A stretch of DNA of 64,000 bases from Nocardioides carbamazepini (GTDB taxonomy: Bacteria > Actinomycetota > Actinomycetes > Propionibacteriales > Nocardioidaceae): assembly GCF_024614185.1 (NCBI RefSeq), contig NZ_JAHTLF010000003.1, positions 248,001 through 312,000 on the forward strand, written 5' to 3'. Under the pieces are notes generated by a model. It was not told the origin of the DNA and ran no database searches. It worked only from the letters and a program-made list of their open reading frames with translations. Positions 49,288-59,245 of this stretch are shown here, piece by piece. Each line of letters starts with the position of its first letter. Within the stretch, counting starts at the first letter, position 1. Position numbers and translations under genes: made by a program.

Positions 49288-50172
49288 GTGAACGTCACTG
49301 CGTCCCGAGAGCGCGGCAGGGGACTGCGTCAGACATTGACCCGCGGCGGTGGCGTCGACCGCTTCCGACGTCAGCCTCTGGCTGTGGCCGCCTTGGTGTT
49401 CGTCGTCGTCATCACGACGGTCTGCATCCTTGCGCCGCTACTCACCCCGTATCCCTTCGATCGTGGGGTCCTGGCCGACACGCTCCAAGGCCCCAGCGCG
49501 AGGCATCCGCTGGGGACCGACGATGTTGGCCGCGATGTACTGAGCCGCCTGCTGTACGGGGGCCGAACGACACTCCTGGCTGCGGTGCAGGCGACAGGGT
49601 TCTCCGTGATCCTCGGGGTACCGGCCGGACTCATAGCAGCGTTCGCAGGTGGCTGGGTCGACGCTTGTCTGTCACGAGTCGCAGACGCCATCATGACCTT
49701 TCCGGCACTCCTGCTTGCCGTGGTCATCATCGGCATCACAGGACCCGGCCTCACGAACGCAATGATCGCGATCGGCGTCGTCTACGGTCCGCGGCTTTTC
49801 AGGGTGGCGAGGGCGGCCGGGTTGGCGGTGCTGAACGAGACCTACATCGCTGCCGCCAAAACCGTCGGCTGCAGTCCGCTCCGGATCCTGATGCGCCACA
49901 TTCTCCCCAACGCCTTGTCGCCGTTGCTCGTCCAGGTCTCGCTGACGATGGCGACGGCCGTCCTCGCGGAAGGGTCGCTCAGCTTCCTCGGGCTGGGCGT
50001 CCAACCCCCTCAGTCCAGTTGGGGAGCGGTCCTCGGCCGATCAGTCCCGCAGATGTCACAGCACCCTGTGCCCGTCATCGCCGCCGGTGTGCTCATCTCC
50101 CTGTTGGTGCTGTCCTTCAATCTCCTGGGCGACGGCATCCGTGACTCCATCGGACGGGAGCGGAAGTCATGA
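49288..50172 (+). CDS. Dpp/Opp-type ABC importer permease (DppC-like)
   Basis: A 294-residue permease with six helices. DRFRRQPLAVAALVFVVVIT opens the first helix; GTDDVGRDVLSRLLYGGRTT and the EAA loop NETYIAAAKTVGCSPLRILM near 195 are DppC blocks. The GTG at 49288 has AGGAG seven bases before it and is chosen; a GTG at 49270 overlapping the previous stop would add six residues and is possible through coupling. Pairs with the DppB-like permease. Confidence 0.91.
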   Translation: MNVTASRERGRGLRQTLTRGGGVDRFRRQPLAVAALVFVVVITTVCILAPLLTPYPFDRGVLADTLQGPSARHPLGTDDVGRDVLSRLLYGGRTTLLAAVQATGFSVILGVPAGLIAAFAGGWVDACLSRVADAIMTFPALLLAVVIIGITGPGLTNAMIAIGVVYGPRLFRVARAAGLAVLNETYIAAAKTVGCSPLRILMRHILPNALSPLLVQVSLTMATAVLAEGSLSFLGLGVQPPQSSWGAVLGRSVPQMSQHPVPVIAAGVLISLLVLSFNLLGDGIRDSIGRERKS

Positions 50173-51170
50173 ACACCGACTTGGTCGGCCAGCACGTGCT
50201 CGACATCAACCATCTGACGGTCGAGTTCCGCACAGTCTCCGGGTGGTCACCGGCCGTGCGAGACCTGTCGTTGACCATCGGACGGAACGAGGTGTTCGGC
50301 CTCGTCGGAGAGTCCGGCTCGGGCAAGAGCGTCTCGGCAATGAGCATCCTCGGACTCCTGCCGCGTCGCGGCACCCGCATTGGTGGTGGCCACGTCCGAC
50401 TGGGAAAGACCGATCTGCTCGGGGCGACCTCGAAGCAACTCGACCAGGTCCGAGGCTCACGAGTGGGGATGATCTTCCAAGAGCCGATGACCAGCCTCAA
50501 CCCGGCCTACACGATCGGTGAGCAGATCGCCGAGAGCGTCCGGCGTCACCGCGGTGCCACGCGGCGACAAGCGTGGGACCGTGCCGTCAGTCTGCTCTCG
50601 AGAGTCGGCATCCCCACCGCTGCCAGGAACGCCGAGCGCTACCCCCACCACTTCTCCGGTGGGATGCGTCAGCGAGCAATGATCGCGATGGCCCTCGCAT
50701 GCGAGCCCGAGCTGCTCATCGCGGATGAGCCGACAACAGCGCTCGACGTGACGGTCCAAGCCCTGATCCTCGATCTCATCGCGGAGCTTCGGGCCGAGTC
50801 CGACATGAGCGTCCTACTCATCACGCACGACCTCGCCGTGGTCTCCGAAGTCGCCGATCGAGTCGGCGTGATGTACGCCGGAGAGTTGGTGGAGCAGGCC
50901 TCCACGGCTGACGTGTTCAACGCCCCGCAGCACCCGTACACAAGCGGCCTGCTGTCGTCGATCCTCGCGCTCGATTCCACGCGGGAATTCGCCGGCATCC
51001 CCGGAAGCGTGCCGAGCGTCGACCGCGAGTTCCCAGGCTGTCGGTTTGCGGACCGCTGCGCCTTTGCGACCGACGCATGCACGATTAGCCCGGTGGCTCT
51101 CCGCCGAAGCGCGGGGCGAATCCACCGCTGCCTGCGATCCGACGAGCTGGTCCTGGAGGGTGCACGATGA
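50169..51170 (+). CDS. Dpp/Opp-type ABC importer ATP-binding protein (DppD-like)
   Basis: A 333-residue ATPase. Walker A GESGSGKS near residue 46, signature [15 protein letters not shown] near 161, Walker [21 protein letters not shown] near 182 and switch His [13 protein letters not shown] near 215. The C-terminal oligopeptide extension [14 protein letters not shown] has clustered Cys as in DppD/OppD. The ATG overlaps the previous stop. Confidence 0.93.
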   Translation: MNTDLVGQHVLDINHLTVEFRTVSGWSPAVRDLSLTIGRNEVFGLVGESGSGKSVSAMSILGLLPRRGTRIGGGHVRLGKTDLLGATSKQLDQVRGSRVGMIFQEPMTSLNPAYTIGEQIAESVRRHRGATRRQAWDRAVSLLSRVGIPTAARNAERYPHHFSGGMRQRAMIAMALACEPELLIADEPTTALDVTVQALILDLIAELRAESDMSVLLITHDLAVVSEVADRVGVMYAGELVEQASTADVFNAPQHPYTSGLLSSILALDSTREFAGIPGSVPSVDREFPGCRFADRCAFATDACTISPVALRRSAGRIHRCLRSDELVLEGAR

Positions 51171-52225
51171 ATCCGATCTTGAATCTAGAGCGAGTCACGG
51201 TGGAGTTCGTGCGTCAGCGTGCGGTGGGGCGTCCGCGCCAAGTCCTGCACGCGGTGAACGAGGTAGACCTAGAGATTGCGCCGGGCGAAGCAGTTGGGCT
51301 CGTTGGCGAGTCGGGCTCTGGTAAATCCACCGTCGCGCGAGCTATCACCGGTCTCAATCCAGTCACCTCCGGCGCAATAGGCGTCGACGGCAACAGCGTC
51401 CTTCGCGCCAAAGGCAAGGACCTGCGAATGCTCAGGCGCCGTTTCCAGATGGTGTTCCAGGACCCGTACTCGTCGCTCGATCCTTCAATGTCCATCGGGT
51501 CCACCCTCACCGAGTCGCTGACGGTTCATGGGCTGGAACGAGGGCCGGCGGCCGTGGAACGGGCGGCTGACATGCTCCTCGCGGTGGGGCTTCGCTCAGC
51601 CGACCTCGCCAAGTACCCCCACGAGTTCTCTGGGGGCCAGCGCCAGCGGATCGCGATTGCCCGCGCCTTGATGACCGACCCGGATCTGATCATTCTGGAT
51701 GAAGCCGTGAGCGCGCTCGACGTGTCGACTCGGGCCCAGGTGCTCGACCTTCTCCAGGGATTGCGGCGAGACCGCCGGCTGGCTTACCTCTTCATCGGTC
51801 ACGACCTCGCGGTCGTACAGCGTATGAGCGACAGAATCGCCGTGATGTATCTCGGCCGGATCGTCGAAGTTGGACCCGCCGATGACGTCATCAGGAACCC
51901 GCAACACCCCTACACGGCCTCCCTCCTGGCGTCGGTACCGCAGGTCGGTTCGCGAGGAGCGGAGCGAGCGGCAGAGTTGCGTCGTCGTCTCCATGTCCGC
52001 GCCGATCCGCCAGACCCGTGGAATCCTCCGAGTGGATGTGCCTTCGCTACGCGGTGCCCTTTCGTCATGGAGATGTGCCGCGCCGAGACTCCGCCAGCAG
52101 TAGAGATTGCCTCAGAAGCGGTCTCCCGCTGTCACCTGGCCACCGACGCGGGCCGAGGGACGGAGTCTGAAGCGCGCTGGGACAGGGCACGCGAGTTTCT
52201 CGCCATGCCCAGCCCAGCGTCATGA
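51167..52225 (+). CDS. Dpp/Opp-type ABC importer ATP-binding protein (DppF-like)
   Basis: A 352-residue ATPase. Walker [10 protein letters not shown] near residue 49, signature [15 protein letters not shown] near 153, Walker [21 protein letters not shown] near 173 and switch His [13 protein letters not shown] near 207. Note DEAVSALD instead of DEPVSALD, seen in many DppF/OppF. The C-terminus has the Cys-rich [15 protein letters not shown] extension. It ends the importer operon; the SDR gene follows after about 90 bp. Confidence 0.93.
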   Translation: MNPILNLERVTVEFVRQRAVGRPRQVLHAVNEVDLEIAPGEAVGLVGESGSGKSTVARAITGLNPVTSGAIGVDGNSVLRAKGKDLRMLRRRFQMVFQDPYSSLDPSMSIGSTLTESLTVHGLERGPAAVERAADMLLAVGLRSADLAKYPHEFSGGQRQRIAIARALMTDPDLIILDEAVSALDVSTRAQVLDLLQGLRRDRRLAYLFIGHDLAVVQRMSDRIAVMYLGRIVEVGPADDVIRNPQHPYTASLLASVPQVGSRGAERAAELRRRLHVRADPPDPWNPPSGCAFATRCPFVMEMCRAETPPAVEIASEAVSRCHLATDAGRGTESEARWDRAREFLAMPSPAS

Positions 52226-52316
52226 GCGCAGCAGCGCTTCGCTGATCGATCATCACCCAAGCAACGGAAGGTACGACAAGGTGAACACCACCACCCGCGA
52301 CACGAAGGACGAGACC

Positions 52317-53102
52317 ATGACTGACCTGACCGATGACCGGCACCGGGGTCCCGACTTCACCGGGCGTGTTGTGGTCGTGACTGGCGGCGCCCAGGGAATT
52401 GGTTTCGCCTCGGCTCAGATCATGGGCCGTGGGGGTGCGTCAGTCGCGATCCTGGACTTTGACAAGGACGCGGCGGATCGCGCCGTGGCGGGCCTCTCGG
52501 CGCGCGGTGCCCGCGCCCTTGCGCTCCACGCTGACGTCACTGACCAGCTCAGCGTGAAGGCCGCCTTCGACGAGGTGCGAACGACCTTCGGGGACGTCGA
52601 CGTCCTGGTGAACAATGCCGGCGTGGCGGGACCGAACCGGCCGGTCTGGGAGACGCCCCCCGACTTCATGCGGAGCATGTTCGAGGTCCACGTCATGGGC
52701 GCCTACCACTGCATCGTGGAGGCCGTTCCCGGCATGATCGAGGCGGGATACGGCCGTATCGTCAACGTCGCGAGCGTCGCGGGGAAAGAGGGCAACGCAG
52801 GCGGGGGAGCCTACTCCGCGGCGAAGGCAGGCCTGATCGGACTGACCAAGTCGCTGGGCAAGGAGCTTGCGCGCAAGGACGTGTTGGCCAATGCTGTCAC
52901 GCCGGGCATGGTCACGACCGGAATCAGCACGCGAAGTGGCGTCTCCGAGGAACGCAACCGGCAGCTCACCGCACTCATCCCGATGGGGCGCCAGGCGCAT
53001 CCGGACGAGCTGGGCCAGCTCATCGCCTTCGTCGCCTCGGACCGCCTCACCTTCACCACGGGTTCGGTGTTCGACGCCAGCGGCGGGCGGGCCACGTACT
53101 AG
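52317..53102 (+). CDS. Short-chain dehydrogenase/reductase (SDR)
   Basis: A 261-residue Rossmann enzyme. Cofactor motif TGGAQGIG near residue 21, NNAG near 95, and the catalytic Ser-Tyr-Lys in VASVAGKEGNAGGGAYSAAK (about 145-164). An acidic residue after beta-2 (ILDFDKDAADR) favours NAD(H). A GTG at 52281 with GGAAGG 9 bp before would add twelve residues and is an alternative start. Possibly the cycloalkanol or hydroxyacyl dehydrogenase of the pathway. Confidence 0.9.
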   Translation: MTDLTDDRHRGPDFTGRVVVVTGGAQGIGFASAQIMGRGGASVAILDFDKDAADRAVAGLSARGARALALHADVTDQLSVKAAFDEVRTTFGDVDVLVNNAGVAGPNRPVWETPPDFMRSMFEVHVMGAYHCIVEAVPGMIEAGYGRIVNVASVAGKEGNAGGGAYSAAKAGLIGLTKSLGKELARKDVLANAVTPGMVTTGISTRSGVSEERNRQLTALIPMGRQAHPDELGQLIAFVASDRLTFTTGSVFDASGGRATY

Positions 53103-53146
53103 CGGACCGAGGCGGGTGCTCTGCCCGAATCGTCCCGAGACAGACA

Positions 53147-53176
53147 TTGGATTGTAAATGTCCAACCTTCTACGGT
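53147..53176 (+). promoter_or_regulatory. Promoter with overlapping dyad upstream of the acyl-CoA dehydrogenase operon
   Basis: TTGGAT (53147) and TACGGT (53171) with an 18-bp spacer form a promoter for the beta-oxidation genes. A dyad TTGGATT-GTAAA-TGTCCAA (53147-53165) covers the -35 element, the expected place for a repressor such as the GntR/FCD protein at 60099. The half-site resembles those at 38930 and 60866. Confidence 0.5.
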
Positions 53177-53254
53177 ATGTTCGAGGCGACTGCGGTAGAT
53201 GGACGCTGCCGTGGAGCGAACGACCGACCTGGATGGATGCGAGGACGAGACGAC

Positions 53255-54421
53255 ATGCGCATGAGGCTCTCGAACGACGAGGCGTTGTTCCGTCAGGAGA
53301 TCCGTCAGTTCTTCAGCACCCAGATCCCCGAGGACATCCAGGAGCGGTCGGCCGCGGGTGAGACCCGCGAGCCGGACGACATCGCGGCCGTGCAGCGAAT
53401 CCTGAACGAGCACGGCTATGCGGTCCCGAGCTGGCCTACTGCCTGGGGCGGGCGTGACTGGTCGCCGGTGCAGGAGCACGTCTTCCTCGACGAGATGCAC
53501 CTCGCGCACGTCCCTGAGCCGCTCACGTTCAACGTTGACATGATCGGCCCGGTCCTCTGCGAGTTCGGAACCGACGAGCAGAAGGCGCGGTTCCTGCCCG
53601 GCACGGCCAACCTCGACATCTGGTGGTGCCAGGGTTTTTCAGAGCCGGACGCTGGCTCGGACCTCGCCTCACTCCGCACCAGCGCCGTGCGCGACGGCGC
53701 CGAATTCGTCGTGAACGGTCAGAAGACCTGGACGACCCTGGCGCAGCATGCGGACTGGATGTTCGCCCTGGTGCGGACCAACCCGGATGCACCCAAGCGC
53801 CAGAAGGGCATCAGCTTCCTCCTCATCGACATGCGAAGTCCGGGGATCACCGTCCGACCGATCACGCTGCTCGACGGCAGCGTCGAGGTCAACGAGGTCT
53901 TCCTCTCCGACGTGCGAGTGCCCGTCGCGAACCTCGTCGGTGAACAGGACCACGGGTGGACGTACGCCAAGTTCTTGCTCGGGAACGAGCGGACCCGCGT
54001 CGCGCGAGTAGGCGTGTCCAAGAACCGACTCGCCCAGGCGAAGCGCCTGGCCGGCGAGACCCCTGCGGGTCGGGGGACCCTGCTCGACGATCCGATCCTG
54101 CGGGCGCGGATCGCCGAGATGGAGAACGAGCTCGCGGCCCTCGAGGTGACGCTCTTCCGCGCAACGTCGGGCGATGTCGACCAAGCCGCGATCGCCTCCA
54201 TCCTCAAGCTCCGGGGCAGTGAGCTGCAGGAGCAGACGACCGAGCTGATCGCCGACATCGCCGGTCCCACTGCCCTCGCGGTCGACGGCCCATCCGACGA
54301 AATCCCGCGATGGGCGCAACGGTCAATCCGCTCCTACCTCACCCAGCGGAAGGTCGGCATTTACGGAGGCTCCTCCGAGGTCCAGCGCATGATCATCGCC
54401 AAGACCCTGACCGGTCGCTGA
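53255..54421 (+). CDS. Acyl-CoA dehydrogenase, subunit 1 of a likely heteromeric pair
   Basis: A 388-residue flavoprotein. WWCQGFSEPDAGSDLASLRT (about 127-146) is the FAD/substrate block, VNGQKTWTTLAQHADWMFAL the second, and IYGGSSEVQRMIIAKTLTGR the C-terminal adenine-binding segment. The chosen ATG (MRMRLSNDEALFRQEIRQFF) follows GAGGACGAGACGAC. It is followed 26 bp later by a second, shorter acyl-CoA dehydrogenase. Adjacent unequal pairs of this type form alpha2-beta2 enzymes in steroid and other ring-compound catabolism of Actinobacteria, acting on bulky acyl-CoAs. Confidence 0.92.
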   Translation: MRMRLSNDEALFRQEIRQFFSTQIPEDIQERSAAGETREPDDIAAVQRILNEHGYAVPSWPTAWGGRDWSPVQEHVFLDEMHLAHVPEPLTFNVDMIGPVLCEFGTDEQKARFLPGTANLDIWWCQGFSEPDAGSDLASLRTSAVRDGAEFVVNGQKTWTTLAQHADWMFALVRTNPDAPKRQKGISFLLIDMRSPGITVRPITLLDGSVEVNEVFLSDVRVPVANLVGEQDHGWTYAKFLLGNERTRVARVGVSKNRLAQAKRLAGETPAGRGTLLDDPILRARIAEMENELAALEVTLFRATSGDVDQAAIASILKLRGSELQEQTTELIADIAGPTALAVDGPSDEIPRWAQRSIRSYLTQRKVGIYGGSSEVQRMIIAKTLTGR

Positions 54422-54447
54422 GCGCACGACGACGATAGCGAGACATC

Positions 54448-55572
54448 ATGGATTTCACCTTGAGCAGGGAGCAGGCGGCACTTCGTGACGCCGTACGCGA
54501 GCTCTACCGACGTTCCTACGACATCGAGCGTCTTCGCGAAACGGCCACCGCAGATCGCGGCTGGCGCGCCGACGTCTGGCGATCCTTGGCTGACACCGGC
54601 ATCCTCGGGCTGGCCATCCCCGAGGACCTCGGAGGCGCCGGGGCCGGCATCGTCGAGGTCGCCACCGTGATGACGGAGCTGGGCCGAGTCCTGGCCCCGG
54701 AACCAGTTCTTGACTCCGCCCTGATCCCCGCCGACCTCCTCCTTCGGAGCAACAATCCACGACAGTGGCAGGAGACCCTCGAGGGAATCGCGAGCGGAGA
54801 GCTCCTCGGAGCGATCGCTCACGAGGAATGGGGCGACCGTTGGCCACACCGTGCTATCGCAACGTCGGCGACCGAGACGATTGACGGTTGGATCCTGAGT
54901 GGATCGAAGCGCCTCGTCAAGCACGGGGACGTCGCCGACTTCTACCTGGTCTCCGCGCGAGCCGGAGACGACGTCGCCGTCTTCATGGTGGACGGTTCGA
55001 CGCAGGGCCTATCGAGGACAGCCTTCCGGACGCCCGACCGCCGCCGGGGCGCGCACCTGTTGCTCGAGAAGTCGCCAGCGACACTCATCGAGCTGGGCGA
55101 CCCCGACGCAGCACTGCGTCGTGTGGAGACCCTCGAACAGGTCGCCCTCTGCGCCGAGGCCATCGGCAGCATGGAGGAAGCGCTGCGGATCACCACCGAC
55201 TACCTCGGGTCCCGCAAGCAGTTTGGCGCAGCCTTGGTCACCTACCAAGCACTGGCCCATCGGCTGGCTGACCTTCACGTGCTCGTGGAGATGGCGCGCA
55301 GCATGAGCCTGTACGCCGTCGCGGTCGTTGAGGACGGGGCGGGCGAAACGAGGATCGCCTCGCGTGCCGCGCTGCAGGTCTGCCGTTCGGCACGCGCCGT
55401 CGGGCATGAGTCCATCCATCTGCATGGCGGAATCGGTGTCACCGAGGAGTACGTCATCGGCCAGTACGCCGCCCGCCTCATGGCGATCGAGGCCCGACTT
55501 GGTGGCGCGCTCGAGCACCTGCAGCAGCTGGCATCCGGGATCGACAGCTACGACAAAGTCGCCCTGGGATGA
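54448..55572 (+). CDS. Acyl-CoA dehydrogenase, subunit 2 of a likely heteromeric pair
   Basis: A 374-residue partner protein. FTLSREQAALRDAVRELYRR opens the helical domain, GILGLAIPEDLGGAGAGIVE is the second conserved block, and SIHLHGGIGVTEEYVIGQYA (about 325-344) is a conserved C-terminal block. The central beta domain is less conserved (VKHGDVADFYLVSARAGDDV), lacking the W-x(T/S) FAD block seen in its partner, as in degenerate subunits of heterotetrameric enzymes. Which subunit supplies FAD contacts and catalytic Glu cannot be settled by eye. Confidence 0.9.
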   Translation: MDFTLSREQAALRDAVRELYRRSYDIERLRETATADRGWRADVWRSLADTGILGLAIPEDLGGAGAGIVEVATVMTELGRVLAPEPVLDSALIPADLLLRSNNPRQWQETLEGIASGELLGAIAHEEWGDRWPHRAIATSATETIDGWILSGSKRLVKHGDVADFYLVSARAGDDVAVFMVDGSTQGLSRTAFRTPDRRRGAHLLLEKSPATLIELGDPDAALRRVETLEQVALCAEAIGSMEEALRITTDYLGSRKQFGAALVTYQALAHRLADLHVLVEMARSMSLYAVAVVEDGAGETRIASRAALQVCRSARAVGHESIHLHGGIGVTEEYVIGQYAARLMAIEARLGGALEHLQQLASGIDSYDKVALG

Positions 55573-55642
55573 CCGGAGCGACTCCCCCCGCGACGGCGTA
55601 CCTCCGCACGCCGACAGACGACCTCGAGAGGACAGGTGTGCG

Positions 55643-57259
55643 ATGCACGGCCTGATGCAGGATCGCCCGCTCACACTGCCGCAGCTGCTACCGGGGATGG
55701 AGCGGCAGTACGCCGACTCGCGCGTGATCACCTCGTACGACACTGGCCCGGTCTCGATGACCTTCCTGGAGACCCTTGAGCGAGTCCACGCATTGGCGAG
55801 GGCGCTCGACGGGCTCGGAGTCTCAGCGGATGCTCGGGTGGCGACGTTCGCGTGGAACACGCAACGTCACTTCGAGCTGTACCTGGCCGTGCCTTGCTCG
55901 GGCCGGGTCCTCCACACCGTGAACCATCGGCTCTTCGCGGAACAGATCGACTACATCCTGCGCGACGCCGGCGACGAGGTTGCCTTCGTCGAGCGGTCGA
56001 TGCTCGCGACGGTGTGGCCAGTTCTCGAGCGGTCTGCGGCGATCCGGCACGTCGTCGTCGTGAACGACGGGACCGCCGCCCCGGTCCCGGACGACCCGCG
56101 AATCCTGGACTACGACCAGCTGGTCGATGCGTCGCTCGGCTCCGAGCACCCGTTCGCCGTCGACGACGAACGTACCGCCAGCGGACTCTGCTACACCTCC
56201 GGCACGACCGGTCTGCCGAAGGGCGTCCTCTACGACCACCGATCCACGGTCCTGCATGCCCTTCTCCTGCAGGTGGCCGACGGCTACGCGATCCGACGTC
56301 AGGACGTCCTCTTCCCCATCGTCCCGATGTTCCACGTCAACGCCTGGGGCTACCCGTACGCTGCGGTGATGTGCGGCAGCACGTTGTCGCTTCCGGGCCC
56401 CGTCACGGCGCCCGAGCGCCTCGCCGCGCAGATGGAACGGGACCGGATCACGCTCGGTGCCGCGGTCACCACGGTGTGGACCACCGTCGCTCCCCACCTG
56501 GAGGGTAAGGACCTCTCGTCGGTCCGCAGCCTCATCTGCGGTGGCGGCAAGGTGCCGACGAGCCTGTCCGAGCACTACAAGGCCACGATCGGGGTCCACC
56601 TCAGCAGTGGCTGGGGCATGACCGAGACAAGCCCGGCCGCCACCTACGTCGCGCAGGCCGACGCTCCTGGGATGGCCCCCGATCGCATCGACCTCATGAG
56701 CCGTCCCGGATCGTCCCTCCCGCTGCTGCAGTTCCGGATCGTCGACCCGCCGGGTAGTACCAGTGAACTGAAGTGGGACGGCGACACCGCGGGGGAGCTG
56801 CAGGTCTACGGGCCGACGGTCGCCGGTCAGTACCTCAACCGCGACGCGACAGAAGGCTTCACCGAGGACGGCTGGCTGCGGACCGGCGATCTCGCGACGC
56901 TCGACCCACACGGCGCGGTGACGATCGTCGACCGGGTCAAGGACCTGATCAAGTCCGGCGGGGAGTGGATCTCGTCCGCCGACCTGGAGAACCTCCTGGT
57001 CAGCCACCCGGCGATCGCCGAGGCAGCGGTCATTGCCCAGGACGACGAGCGGTGGGGGGAACGTCCCCTGGCCTGTCTCGTCCTCGAGCCGGGTCACGCC
57101 ATGACGGCCGTCGAGATGCGCAATTTCCTCGACGGGAAGGTCGCGAAGTGGTGGATCCCGGACGACATCGCCGTGGTCACGTCACTGCCCAAGACCGGCA
57201 CGGGAAAGATCTCCAAGCTCCAGCTGCGGACCTCCCTCGCGGTAGCCGCTGACGCCTGA
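55643..57259 (+). CDS. Acyl-CoA synthetase (AMP-forming), medium/long-chain type
   Basis: A 538-residue ANL-superfamily ligase. The P-loop LCYTSGTTGLPKGVLYDH is at about residue 183, the A5 motif GWGMTETSP near 325, TGDLATLD near 415, the hinge VDRVKDLIKSGGEWIS near 430 and the catalytic Lys in PKTGTGKISK near 518. It activates a carboxylate with ATP and CoA. The start ATG (MHGLMQDRPLTLPQLLPGME) follows GAGAGGACAG. In the operon it would load the acid formed by the oxidation module before beta-oxidation. Confidence 0.94.
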   Translation: MHGLMQDRPLTLPQLLPGMERQYADSRVITSYDTGPVSMTFLETLERVHALARALDGLGVSADARVATFAWNTQRHFELYLAVPCSGRVLHTVNHRLFAEQIDYILRDAGDEVAFVERSMLATVWPVLERSAAIRHVVVVNDGTAAPVPDDPRILDYDQLVDASLGSEHPFAVDDERTASGLCYTSGTTGLPKGVLYDHRSTVLHALLLQVADGYAIRRQDVLFPIVPMFHVNAWGYPYAAVMCGSTLSLPGPVTAPERLAAQMERDRITLGAAVTTVWTTVAPHLEGKDLSSVRSLICGGGKVPTSLSEHYKATIGVHLSSGWGMTETSPAATYVAQADAPGMAPDRIDLMSRPGSSLPLLQFRIVDPPGSTSELKWDGDTAGELQVYGPTVAGQYLNRDATEGFTEDGWLRTGDLATLDPHGAVTIVDRVKDLIKSGGEWISSADLENLLVSHPAIAEAAVIAQDDERWGERPLACLVLEPGHAMTAVEMRNFLDGKVAKWWIPDDIAVVTSLPKTGTGKISKLQLRTSLAVAADA

Positions 57260-57298
57260 CCAGGCCCCCTGCACACTCCGACTCAGAAGGACCCACTC

Positions 57299-58033
57299 AT
57301 GAGCATGTCGTTCGACTTCACCGGCCAGACCGTCGTCGTGACCGGCGCCGCGCAAGGCATCGGCCTCGAGATGGCGAGGTTCTTCGTCGACGCAGGCGCC
57401 ACGACCTACCTCATCGACTTCGAGGACGAGGCGCTGGCGACGGCCGCCGTCGACACCGGCGGACGTGGCGTTCGCGCCGATGTCTCATCGACGGGCGATG
57501 TCGAAGCGGTGATCCGACAGGTGATCGAGGAGACCGGCCGTGTCGATGTCCTCGTCAACAATGCCGGCATCCTGAGGGACACCGTCGTCTGGAAGCTAGC
57601 GGACGAGGACTGGGACGCCGTCCTGAACGTCCACGCCGGCGGAACCTTCCGCTTCACCCGCGCGTGCGTCCCGCACTTCCGTACCCGGGGATACGGACGG
57701 ATCATCAACGTCACCTCCTACACCGGACTGCACGGCAATGTCGGTCAGGCCAACTACGCGACGGCGAAGGCCGGCATCATCGGCTTCACGAAGACGACCG
57801 CCAAGGAGCTCGCCCGGTTCGGCGTCACCGTCAACGCGATCTCTCCGAACGCCCGGACCCGAATGATCGACTCGATCCCCGCCGACCGTGCTGCTGAGCT
57901 GGCAGCCACGATCCCGATGGGCCGCTTCTCGGAGCCGGCAGAGGTCTGCTCGACCGTCGGATTCCTCGCCGCGACCGAGTCGGGCTACGTCACCGGCGTC
58001 GTCCTGCCCGTCGACGGCGGGATCTCGATCTGA
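57299..58033 (+). CDS. SDR, FabG-like (3-hydroxyacyl-CoA dehydrogenase candidate)
   Basis: A 244-residue Rossmann enzyme. TGAAQGIG near residue 15, NNAGIL near 86 and active site INVTSYTGLHGNVGQANYAT then AKAG (about 133-156). The acidic YLIDFEDEAL after beta-2 points to NAD(H). The NVGQANYATAKAGIIGFTKT segment is close to FabG and the 17-beta-HSD type 4 dehydrogenase unit, suggesting oxidation of the (3R)-hydroxyacyl-CoA made by the MaoC hydratase (inference). Confidence 0.9.
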   Translation: MSMSFDFTGQTVVVTGAAQGIGLEMARFFVDAGATTYLIDFEDEALATAAVDTGGRGVRADVSSTGDVEAVIRQVIEETGRVDVLVNNAGILRDTVVWKLADEDWDAVLNVHAGGTFRFTRACVPHFRTRGYGRIINVTSYTGLHGNVGQANYATAKAGIIGFTKTTAKELARFGVTVNAISPNARTRMIDSIPADRAAELAATIPMGRFSEPAEVCSTVGFLAATESGYVTGVVLPVDGGISI

Positions 58034-58092
58034 GCGCCAGCAGCCCGTCCACCGTCGCGCGGGCCCCGCGCGACCAACCGTAGGAGCAACGC

Positions 58093-59235
58093 ATGGCAGA
58101 GGCCTATCTCGTCGATGGTGTCCGGACCCCGGTCGGACGTCGCAACGGCGGACTCGCAGAGGTGCACACGGCAGATCTCGGAGCGACGGTGCTGGGCGCC
58201 CTCGTGGACCGCGTCGGGATCGATCCGGCACGGGTGGACGACGTCATCTTCGGCTGCCTCGACCAGATCGGCATGCAGGCGGGCAACATCGCGCGGACCA
58301 GTTGGTTGACGGCTGGTCTTCCGGAGACGGTGCCGGGCGTCACGATCGACCGCCAGTGCGGATCGTCCCAGCAGGCAGTGCACTTCGCGGCCCAGGCGGT
58401 CATGAGCGGCACGCAGCATCTCGTCGTCGCCGGCGGGGTCCAGACGATGAGCCGAGTGCCGATCTCAGCCAGCTGGAGCACCGACACCGTCGCGGACCCC
58501 TTCACTGGATCAGTGGGCTGGGAGAAGCGTTACGGCCACGAGGAGATCAACCAGATACGAGCGGCGGACCTCATCGCCGAGAAGTGGGACATCTCGCGCG
58601 AACGGATGGAGGAGTTTGCGCTCGAGAGCCATCGGCGAGCGGTCGACGCGGTCGACGCCGGACGGTTCGATGCCCAGATCGTGCCGGTCGGCGAGGTGGC
58701 AAGCGACGAGGGTCCGCGCCGAGACAGCTCAGCGGAGAAGCTCTCGAGTCTGAAGCTTCTGCGCCCGGGGGGTCGCCTCACCGCCGCAGTCGCCAGCCAA
58801 ATCTCCGACGGAGCCTCGGCGATGCTCGTCGCGTCGCAGGAGGCGGTGGACAGGTACGGCTTGACGCCGCGCGCCCGGGTCCACCAGCTGACCGCACGCG
58901 GAGACGATCCGGTCCTGATGCTGACTGGGCCGATCTCGGCCACGAGGCACGCCTTGGCGGCCAGTGGCCTGGCGATGGACGACATCGATCTGTTCGAGAT
59001 CAACGAGGCGTTCGCCTCGGTGGCGCTGGCGTGGCTCGACGAGCTGGATGCCGACCCGGCGCGCCTGAACGTCAACGGTGGCGCGATCGCACTCGGCCAC
59101 CCGTTGGGTGCATCCGGAACCCGGATCATGATCGACCTGCTGAACGAGATGGAGCGCCGCGACGTCCGATTCGGTCTGCAGAGCATGTGCGAGGGCGGCG
59201 GCCTTGCCAACGTGACCATCATCGAACGAATCTGA
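58093..59235 (+). CDS. Thiolase (3-ketoacyl-CoA / acetyl-CoA acyltransferase)
   Basis: A 380-residue thiolase. The nucleophile Cys is in VTIDRQCGSSQQAVHFAAQA (about residue 89), the His in NVNGGAIALGHPLGASGTRI (about 338) and the second Cys in LQSMCEGGGLANVTIIERI at the C-terminus (about 367). A TAGGAG ribosome binding site precedes the ATG. It cleaves the 3-ketoacyl-CoA at the end of a beta-oxidation turn. Confidence 0.94.
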   Translation: MAEAYLVDGVRTPVGRRNGGLAEVHTADLGATVLGALVDRVGIDPARVDDVIFGCLDQIGMQAGNIARTSWLTAGLPETVPGVTIDRQCGSSQQAVHFAAQAVMSGTQHLVVAGGVQTMSRVPISASWSTDTVADPFTGSVGWEKRYGHEEINQIRAADLIAEKWDISRERMEEFALESHRRAVDAVDAGRFDAQIVPVGEVASDEGPRRDSSAEKLSSLKLLRPGGRLTAAVASQISDGASAMLVASQEAVDRYGLTPRARVHQLTARGDDPVLMLTGPISATRHALAASGLAMDDIDLFEINEAFASVALAWLDELDADPARLNVNGGAIALGHPLGASGTRIMIDLLNEMERRDVRFGLQSMCEGGGLANVTIIERI

Positions 59236-59245
59236 GGCGGTTTCC

